Source: an uncultured Granulosicoccaceae bacterium
GTDB lineage: Bacteria > Pseudomonadota > Gammaproteobacteria > Granulosicoccales > Granulosicoccaceae
DNA: 49,993 bases
Assembly: GCA_937951345.1 (NCBI GenBank)
Contig: CALFCF010000050.1
Coordinates: forward strand, 1 to 49,993
Direction: 5' to 3'
Part shown: in pieces, positions 44,538 through 49,993 of the stretch
How the letters are laid out: every line of letters starts with the position of its first letter
Numbering within the stretch: position 1 is the first letter of the stretch
Made by a program: the position numbers and the translations under genes
Notes under the pieces: generated by a model
What the model saw: the letters and a program-made list of their open reading frames with translations, nothing else
What the model was told of the DNA's origin: nothing
The model's database searches: none

Positions 44538-45374
44538 ATGAATGCAACTGAGTTAATTGACTTACAACGATACCCGATACATACCAAAGATGAACGCTAC
44601 AACTTACTGGTTGAAGGTGTCCGTGATCAGCTAAGTCGTGACGGATGTGCAGTGCTGAGTGGTTTTCTCACTCAAAGCGGTATCAGCCAACTCTGTAAAG
44701 AAGCTGATTCCGTTGCGCAATACGGCCATCGGCAGAAAAATCGCACTAACCCCTATTTCACTACCGACGACCCCTCGTTGCCGGAGGATGATCCGCGACG
44801 GACTTTCTTTGATCGCTCCAATATATTCATTGCAGCTGATAATTTCACGCACGACGGAGCACTTCGGAGCATTCATGATTATACAGATTTCGATCCGTTT
44901 ATTCGTGACTGCCTGGAAGAGATTAACTTCTACCGCTATGCCGACCCATTAGCCGACGTTATCGTCAATATGGCAGAAGAAGGTAATGGCTTTCCGTGGC
45001 ACTTCGATACAAATAACTTCACCGTAACGCTGGCAATTCAGAACGCTGATTCCGGGGGTGCTTTTGAGTACGCGGCAAATATCCGCAGTGACTCAGAGAA
45101 TTTTGAAGCCGTGAAAAGCGTGCTTGCAGGTCGCTCAGAACTTGTCACCCGTATTGATTTACAGCCGGGCGATCTGCAATTGTTCAGAGGCAGAAACTCA
45201 CTGCATCGGGTAGCACCGTTATTTGGGCAAACACCCAGATATGTTGCGATTTTTTCGTATGTGGAAGAGCCGGATATGGTTGGCTCACCAGAACGCACCA
45301 AACAACTCTACGGCAAAGTCTTACCCATCCACTTGGCCAAAAAAGCAGATCGCAAAGATGGGTTCCTCGACTGA
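44538..45374 (+). CDS. Fe(II)/2-oxoglutarate-dependent oxygenase
   Basis: A 278-residue jelly-roll oxygenase. The metal triad is visible: His155 and Asp157 in PWHFDTNNFTVTLAIQ, and His223 in NSLHRVAP, with Arg234 in TPRYVAIFSY as the likely 2-oxoglutarate clamp. The HFDTN-FTVTL-Q and GGAFEYA-NIR blocks resemble the amino-acid hydroxylase/halogenase group related to BesD. Because Asp157 is retained, a hydroxylase or desaturase is expected, not a halogenase. ATG at 44538, 26 bp after ygiQ. Two SDR genes follow on the same strand, suggesting hydroxylation then oxidation of a small amine- or acid-containing substrate. The substrate is unknown. Confidence 0.82.
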   Translation: MNATELIDLQRYPIHTKDERYNLLVEGVRDQLSRDGCAVLSGFLTQSGISQLCKEADSVAQYGHRQKNRTNPYFTTDDPSLPEDDPRRTFFDRSNIFIAADNFTHDGALRSIHDYTDFDPFIRDCLEEINFYRYADPLADVIVNMAEEGNGFPWHFDTNNFTVTLAIQNADSGGAFEYAANIRSDSENFEAVKSVLAGRSELVTRIDLQPGDLQLFRGRNSLHRVAPLFGQTPRYVAIFSYVEEPDMVGSPERTKQLYGKVLPIHLAKKADRKDGFLD

Positions 45375-45436
45375 ATCGGCTCTAAAATACTCGCCACTAC
45401 AAACCACCTTTTTACGTATCACTCAATCATTTTCGA

Positions 45437-46180
45437 ATGCCTGATCTTTCCGATAAAAAAGCACTTGTGACTGGAGCCGCAGGTGGCATAGGACGCGCGA
45501 TTGCAGAACGTTTGCAAGCTTGCGGCGCAGATGTAGCTGCTGCTGACCACCCGAGCGCCTTGCAAAACGCTTCATTCAACCCGGACAGAACCATTCCCGG
45601 TGATTTAACCGATACTGACTACGCAGACTCACTGCCACAACGGGCAGTAGATATGTTGGGTTCGCTGGATATTCTGGTAAACAACGCAGGTGTGATGCGA
45701 AGAGGTAATATCACACAAGCAAGTGATGAAGATTTTGATGTGTCGGTCAAGGTTAATATAGAAGCCCCATTTCGGTTGTGCCGAAGTGCGATTCCGCTGA
45801 TGGAATCAAATGGTGGTGCAATTGTGAACATTGCATCCTGCTGGGGAATACATCCCGGCCCCGATCATCCGCTGTACATTATGTCAAAAGCCGCATTGGC
45901 ATCACTGACACAGTGCCTGGGACGAGATCATGCGCATCAGGGGATTCGAGTGAACGCAGTGTGTCCCAATGAGGTGGATACAGCTATGTTAAGGACCGGT
46001 TTTGCTATCAGAGGCCTTGAAGTAGACACCGCTATTGATAATCTAAATGCCAGTGTCCCCTTAGGCAGAATCGCTGAACCGGCGGATATCGCCGACGTAG
46101 TCGCGTTTCTAGCATCCGATGAATCGCGCTATATGTGCGGCGCCTTGTTGGAAGTCAACGGAGGTAAACCCGTCGCGTGA
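45437..46180 (+). CDS. Short-chain dehydrogenase/reductase (first of two)
   Basis: A 247-residue classical SDR: dinucleotide-binding TGAAGGIGRAIAERL, NNAGV in DILVNNAGVMRRG, catalytic Ser in IVNIASCWG, and YIMSK for the Tyr/Lys pair. The family-typical C terminus follows: PLGRIAEPADIADVVAFLASDESRYMCGALLEVNGG. It probably uses NAD(P)+ to oxidise an alcohol, possibly the product of the oxygenase encoded 62 bp upstream. ATG at 45437. Its TGA overlaps the GTG of the next SDR, so the pair is coupled. Specificity cannot be deduced. Confidence 0.9.
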   Translation: MPDLSDKKALVTGAAGGIGRAIAERLQACGADVAAADHPSALQNASFNPDRTIPGDLTDTDYADSLPQRAVDMLGSLDILVNNAGVMRRGNITQASDEDFDVSVKVNIEAPFRLCRSAIPLMESNGGAIVNIASCWGIHPGPDHPLYIMSKAALASLTQCLGRDHAHQGIRVNAVCPNEVDTAMLRTGFAIRGLEVDTAIDNLNASVPLGRIAEPADIADVVAFLASDESRYMCGALLEVNGGKPVA

Positions 46181-46935
46181 CGTCTACCGAAGATTCATCT
46201 CCTAGTGTACTCATAACCGGTGCTTCGAGCGGTATTGGCCTTGCCTGTGCCGAACGCTTTGCGGCAAGTGGTGCGACAGTTATAACTGCGCAGCGAAGTT
46301 CAAGCAAGAACTTTGAGTCAATTGCTGCTGACTTTTCAAAACCTGATACTGCAGCAGATGTTATCGATACGGCTATTTCGAAAATGGGCAAGCTTGATGT
46401 CTTAATCAACAATGCTGGCGTCATGATAGAAAACAGTATCGCGGACACATCGCTTGAACAATGGCAGCACGTTCTAACTGTAAATCTAACAACACCTGCG
46501 CTACTGATAAAACACGCTTTACCGCATCTTAAAAACAGTCTACACACAGCCGGAGGGGTGATAGTTAATATTGGGTCGATCGAGGGGTTGGCATCGAATC
46601 CGGAACACCCGGCTTACTGCGCATCTAAAGCCGGTTTACACGCACTGACACGCGCAGTGGCGGTTGATCACGGTATCGATGGCATTCGTTGTAACGCGGT
46701 CGCCCCCGGTTGGATCGACACGCCACTAAACCTTGCATTTACTCGACAGAGAGAGAAAGAAGTACCGGGATTTTCAGAAAAACTACAGGCGATACATCCG
46801 GTGGGTCGAACGGGTACTCCGGATGATGTGGCAAATTTAGTTTACTGGTTATCGACAAGTGAATCGTTGTACATGACCGGTCAGGTATTGACGATAGATG
46901 GAGGGCGAACTGCCAGGCTGAGCTTACCCCAATAA
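46177..46935 (+). CDS. Short-chain dehydrogenase/reductase (second of two)
   Basis: A 252-residue SDR with TGASSGIGLACAERF, LDVLINNAGVMIE, IVNIGSIEG for the catalytic Ser, YCASK for the Tyr/Lys pair and the C-terminal MTGQVLTIDGGRTA. It starts at GTG 46177 in a GTGA overlap with the preceding SDR stop. Its sequence differs clearly from its neighbour, so this is unlikely to be a recent duplication and more likely gives two successive oxidations or two different substrates. The last codons form one arm of a hairpin shared with the convergent gene downstream. Confidence 0.9.
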   Translation: MTSTEDSSPSVLITGASSGIGLACAERFAASGATVITAQRSSSKNFESIAADFSKPDTAADVIDTAISKMGKLDVLINNAGVMIENSIADTSLEQWQHVLTVNLTTPALLIKHALPHLKNSLHTAGGVIVNIGSIEGLASNPEHPAYCASKAGLHALTRAVAVDHGIDGIRCNAVAPGWIDTPLNLAFTRQREKEVPGFSEKLQAIHPVGRTGTPDDVANLVYWLSTSESLYMTGQVLTIDGGRTARLSLPQ

Positions 46936-46954
46936 CAAACACACTGGGGAAGCT
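46921..46954. terminator. Hairpin between convergent SDR and 736-residue protein genes
   Basis: AGCTTACCCCA (46921-46931) pairs with TGGGGAAGCT (46945-46954), ten pairs with one bulged A and a 13-base loop. The left arm overlaps the last codons of the SDR. No long T run follows in either direction, so it is probably a modest bidirectional terminator or mRNA-end structure. Confidence 0.5.
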
Positions 46955-46985
46955 CAACAATATAGAAAGAGTAATCCCGAAGCTA

Positions 46986-49196
46986 TCAGGCAGCCCGCGA
47001 CAGAACCCCTAAACGTCCAGCAAGTCGGCGTGCCAAATAACCACTGGAAAGAAGCCAGATAACAAACCCGTTGCTTAAACCGTCTGCCATGTATCTCACG
47101 ATGGTCGATGAGTCAAACTGGGTACCTGAATCTTTCATGCTTACGTATTTCTCCAGCGCCACTGCATGCGTGCGAAACAAACGATCCAAACGTCGCTGAT
47201 TGTCTTTTTCCGATGCGCCTTTATCGCACCAGCTTGTCCATTCACTATAATCAGCCGAAACCGTGAGTGGATTAAGCTCTAGCAATGTAAACAGTAACTC
47301 ATCCCGGTAGGCATCTACACCAGCAAAGCTTTCCGTTTGCTCAACAACTAATTTTGCAAGATCCTGGATACCGGGTAACACCTGATAGACAACCAAAGGC
47401 CCTGGACAACCGGGCAAACGTAAACTCAGAAGCACCTCTTTGTCGGGCATACGCGATGGTGATTTGCGTTGGTCATTTGTATTCGCTTGATCCACCAGCC
47501 TGCGGCCGCCTAAATCAACGTGAAACTCCTGCATACCCGGCAGAGAATGATCGATATCGCGACTCGAATGGATGTAAAATTCACGCGAAACGGGATCAAT
47601 AACCTCAACATTACTCAAGTGAGGATTTTGTTTTTCACTACCGTCACTTTTCCTTAGTTTATCCAGATGTAGATCCGCACTGGTTTGAGCTGTTGATTTG
47701 GAACCATCCAGATAAACGCAAAAATTTAGTCCTGCAAAATCAAACCCATCCTTCGAGAACTCCAGATACATACTTCTGCTGCAATCTAACGAGCCATCAT
47801 GAGAAATAAAAACTTCACCACTAGCAATATCACTTACAGTGAAACTGAATGATGACCGTCCTTTCACAAACACATCAACCCCTCCAGCTGGCTCAATGAT
47901 ATGAAACTGGCTGCTATCAGCATACTCGCGGTCAATACCATTATCAGATAAAAGCTGATCCAGCCATTGAGCATCAAGGGCATACATTCTCATTTCTTCT
48001 AAAAACAAATCACATGAGTTAGCTCTTGTCGGAATTTTGTTAGAGTGGAAAAGAGACTTTGTAACGAATTCAATTTCGCGATGAAGCACGTTTGAAACTT
48101 TATTGCCATCGACAACCGAAATTCGTATAACGCGATTTGGATCACTCGTTGCATCGGCTGTACTGGAGAAGACGACTGATCTGATGATACCCACATACAC
48201 GCTCGCACTGGCTTTTCCTGATATATGGAACGTACCACTCTCAATGTCAAAAAATGTATAGATAGAAACAGGAGTTTCTGCCTGATCATCGTAAGAGACT
48301 ACGCTTAGTATATCCTCACCATGCTGATACCCATCATCTATGGCGATAGTCGCGTATTCAAGATGGCCGGTCGATGGCGAAAGCGCCAACAATGTATCGG
48401 TAATCGACACAGTGGCAGCACCGCCCGTATACATTAAAGGAAACTTCTCCGCAGACATGAGGATGGGTCCGGAATCTGACACACTGCCGGAATCAATTTC
48501 ATGCTTATTCGACAAACCGGAATCTAGTGGATAGTTCGCCAATGCACCATCGGTACTAGTTTCTCTAAACCCAATCATCAGAAGCAAAGTTGAGGCGACA
48601 CATTGAAAATTCTGCTGTACGCCACGGATGTAGACATTGTTTCCTTCTATGTAGAATTTGTCGGCATCGGGACCAAACAAAACAAAATGCTCTGCTGATA
48701 ATATATCGTGAGTCTCAAGTTCTGCTACTTTTGAAGACGAATCTGACTGGTGTCTAAAATCTATCGTTGATACCGGATTGTTGATCTTTAGTTTCAACAT
48801 ATCCTCGGTATCTGCCTGATCACTTACTGCTATAGCGTGTTCAATAAATAGAACCTCGCGACCAGGATCGGACGGCCATTCACATTTAAGCCTTATCTTC
48901 ACAACAGAAGAGCCCAGGCACCGTAGATCTATCCCCTTCTTCAATATTAACGAAGAGTCTCGCATACAAAAATAGATAGACTGCTGACCACTAACACTGA
49001 CAACCACATCGGAACTGTTCAAAGAATCGAAGACCAGTTCAGCAATCAGAATATCCTCTGCGATATCCTGACTGGAAGACAGTACAGACGTAACCGGCAC
49101 AACCTGTACAGAGGTTCCAAAATCTCTATTCCTTAGTGAAATTGGCTGCACTGCCAGTATGTGGTCGAATTGACTGAATTCGAAGAAGTCGAACAT
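46986..49196 (-). CDS. 736-residue protein resembling the C-terminal part of giant cadherin-like repeat proteins
   Basis: The start at ATG 49196 is well supported by GAGGAAG eight bases upstream, and a TAG lies in frame ten codons earlier. No signal peptide is visible, which is odd for what follows. Residues about 265-380 (ATVSITDTLLALSPSTGHLEYATIAIDDGY through RVIRISVVDGNKVSN) resemble the cadherin-like/immunoglobulin-like repeats of very large bacterial surface proteins. The last 35 residues (MADGLSNGFVIWLLSSGYLARRLAGRLG) resemble their C-terminal membrane helix. The rest matches nothing I recognise. It could be a truncated descendant of such a protein or a small paralogue; function unknown, probably envelope-associated. 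Confidence 0.75.
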   Translation of the reverse strand: MFDFFEFSQFDHILAVQPISLRNRDFGTSVQVVPVTSVLSSSQDIAEDILIAELVFDSLNSSDVVVSVSGQQSIYFCMRDSSLILKKGIDLRCLGSSVVKIRLKCEWPSDPGREVLFIEHAIAVSDQADTEDMLKLKINNPVSTIDFRHQSDSSSKVAELETHDILSAEHFVLFGPDADKFYIEGNNVYIRGVQQNFQCVASTLLLMIGFRETSTDGALANYPLDSGLSNKHEIDSGSVSDSGPILMSAEKFPLMYTGGAATVSITDTLLALSPSTGHLEYATIAIDDGYQHGEDILSVVSYDDQAETPVSIYTFFDIESGTFHISGKASASVYVGIIRSVVFSSTADATSDPNRVIRISVVDGNKVSNVLHREIEFVTKSLFHSNKIPTRANSCDLFLEEMRMYALDAQWLDQLLSDNGIDREYADSSQFHIIEPAGGVDVFVKGRSSFSFTVSDIASGEVFISHDGSLDCSRSMYLEFSKDGFDFAGLNFCVYLDGSKSTAQTSADLHLDKLRKSDGSEKQNPHLSNVEVIDPVSREFYIHSSRDIDHSLPGMQEFHVDLGGRRLVDQANTNDQRKSPSRMPDKEVLLSLRLPGCPGPLVVYQVLPGIQDLAKLVVEQTESFAGVDAYRDELLFTLLELNPLTVSADYSEWTSWCDKGASEKDNQRRLDRLFRTHAVALEKYVSMKDSGTQFDSSTIVRYMADGLSNGFVIWLLSSGYLARRLAGRLGVLSRAA

Positions 49197-49848
49197 TAAG
49201 CAGACTTCCTCGGGTAACAGGCACTATTACCCACAAGGCTGATATTTTTCACAAACACACTCTTTATTATTGCTGTAGAACAAACACTTACAAAACAATA
49301 TCGAATTGTAAATTTTACCAAATGCTGAGGAACGTATCGGCCCGATGATAGTTACCTGTGATGTTTCTGTAGAAACCTATCGAATACGACAAGTTTCAGA
49401 AGGTACTCGAGCACAAAGTAAAATTCACTAACCGGCAGGAAACGAATTTCTGCAATATCGAACATAAATTGTGTCCAAAATAATGCAAGTTAATGGTAAT
49501 AAGAACTTCGATAATCCGATAAATACAGACGATTTCAGATAGAGAGCGACACAGTGATACATACATAGATCCCTGCTTTGCATCATTGTAGAAAATCTGT
49601 TGAATTGACTCAGCGGATAAATCGCAACTGTATCAGCGATCTACTGGATTTAGGGCATACAATCCTTAATGTGCTTCAGAGCAAAACAGAAACCATCTCA
49701 AAATCGATCGGGGACGCCCAGTCCTGCACGCTGATCCCGCGTTGTGGGCCGTTCTGCGCTGCTCATTTACTGCGTGTAAGCTGCGCTGCTCGAGCGACAC
49801 CCGCCTTGTCTGAGCGCGCAATCTCAATTATGAGATGTCTAATATTGC
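49197..49848. other. Non-coding gap of about 650 bp before the second repeat copy
   Basis: No convincing gene on either strand. Bases 49197-49600 are AT-rich. Bases 49690-49840 are distinctly GC-richer and contain short frames without ribosome sites, such as a plus-strand frame from 49578 that runs into the repeat. This change in composition next to the repeat could mark decayed mobile or horizontally acquired DNA, but no transposase motif is recognisable. Confidence 0.35.
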
Positions 49849-49993
49849 CTAGCCTGCTCTATTCATGAAGGGTTCGCCACCAGAGTCTGGCTGCTTAAGC
49901 AGGTCGCTCGATTCAGCGAAATTCGTAGAAATCGACGGGTTGAGCTCAATCGAGTGAGCTGCGACGGCAGACGGGCACTGGGGGTGAATAGAA
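49849..49993. repeat. MITE-like non-coding repeat, copy 2 (cut by the window edge)
   Basis: Bases 49851-49993 match bases 1-143 with 8 differences, in the same orientation. The preceding CT completes the CTAG boundary seen at the far end of copy 1. The internal 11-bp stem of copy 1 has one mismatch here and the inner 6-bp stem is partly broken, so the two copies have diverged. The right terminal repeat lies beyond the window. Confidence 0.8.

Noticed and set aside
44538-45374. Fe(II)/2-oxoglutarate halogenase.
   Set aside because: The facial-triad carboxylate is kept (His155-x-Asp157); halogenases of this group have Gly or Ala there.
49578-49868. A 96-codon plus-strand frame running into the repeat.
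   Set aside because: No ribosome site and no protein pattern; its last codons are the terminal inverted repeat itself.
1-49993. The matching ends might mean a circular molecule read past its origin.
   Set aside because: The two copies differ at 8 of 143 positions, so they are separate repeat copies and not a circular overlap, and the genes are chromosomal housekeeping types.

Overview
The window is a single stretch of bacterial chromosome with no rRNA or tRNA gene that I can see. The long-form HisG, the divergent ppsR/ppsA pair and the YgiQ radical-SAM protein point to a gammaproteobacterium. The trimethylamine monooxygenase plus trimethylamine-N-oxide demethylase locus points to a marine or otherwise methylamine-exposed lifestyle. 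I cannot name the genus from this sequence alone.

Layout. (1) 1-246 and 49849-49993 are two same-orientation copies of a non-coding repeat, the second cut by the window edge. The complete copy has 20-bp terminal inverted repeats and a nested internal hairpin, like a miniature inverted-repeat element. (2) 0.2-5.6 kb, minus strand: hisG, a TrpR-like YerC/HisR regulator, then a lipid-linked sugar module (polytopic GT39/ArnT-like transferase, two small DMT/EmrE-like proteins, GT2 glycosyltransferase) with overlapping or nearly overlapping genes. (3) 6.2-12.7 kb, minus: a DeoR-controlled CUT1 (Ugp-like) ABC importer operon, ending in an endonuclease/exonuclease/phosphatase-fold hydrolase and a HAD phosphatase. 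A divergent Na+/phosphate cotransporter-like gene follows (12.9-14.6 kb). (4) 14.6-16.8 kb: a decayed LysR gene and, divergent from it, three small exported proteins (SnoaL-like, DUF5519-like, SnoaL-like). (5) 17.4-28.1 kb, minus: a nine-gene methylated-amine cluster in transcription order: glutamine-synthetase-family ligase, mgsA, mgsB, mgsC, a 136-aa unknown, a nitrilase-family amidase, a 193-aa unknown, tmm and tdm. A divergent GntR/FadR-type regulator lies upstream, and the space between carries operator-like palindromes. (6) 29.5-34.6 kb: SGNH hydrolase, GNAT, class I glutamine amidotransferase, DHH phosphoesterase, YugP-like peptidase and ppsR. (7) 34.9-41.7 kb: ppsA, then a convergent RND efflux pump with its adaptor. 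(8) 42.2-46.9 kb, plus: ygiQ, then a three-gene Fe(II)/2-oxoglutarate oxygenase and double SDR operon. (9) 47.0-49.2 kb, minus: a 736-aa protein resembling the carboxy-terminal part of giant cadherin-like repeat proteins.

How it fits together. The amine cluster can account for trimethylamine to TMAO (Tmm), TMAO to dimethylamine plus formaldehyde (Tdm), and methylamine capture through a glutamine-synthetase-family ligase and N-methylglutamate synthase (MgsABC). Known genes for dimethylamine oxidation (dmm) and N-methylglutamate oxidation (mgd) are absent from the window. Two uncharacterised proteins and a nitrilase-family amidase occupy the middle of the operon. I rate this the most promising lead. 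The ABC operon, its two terminal phosphoesterase-fold enzymes and the adjacent phosphate transporter suggest a phosphorus-linked import and processing unit.
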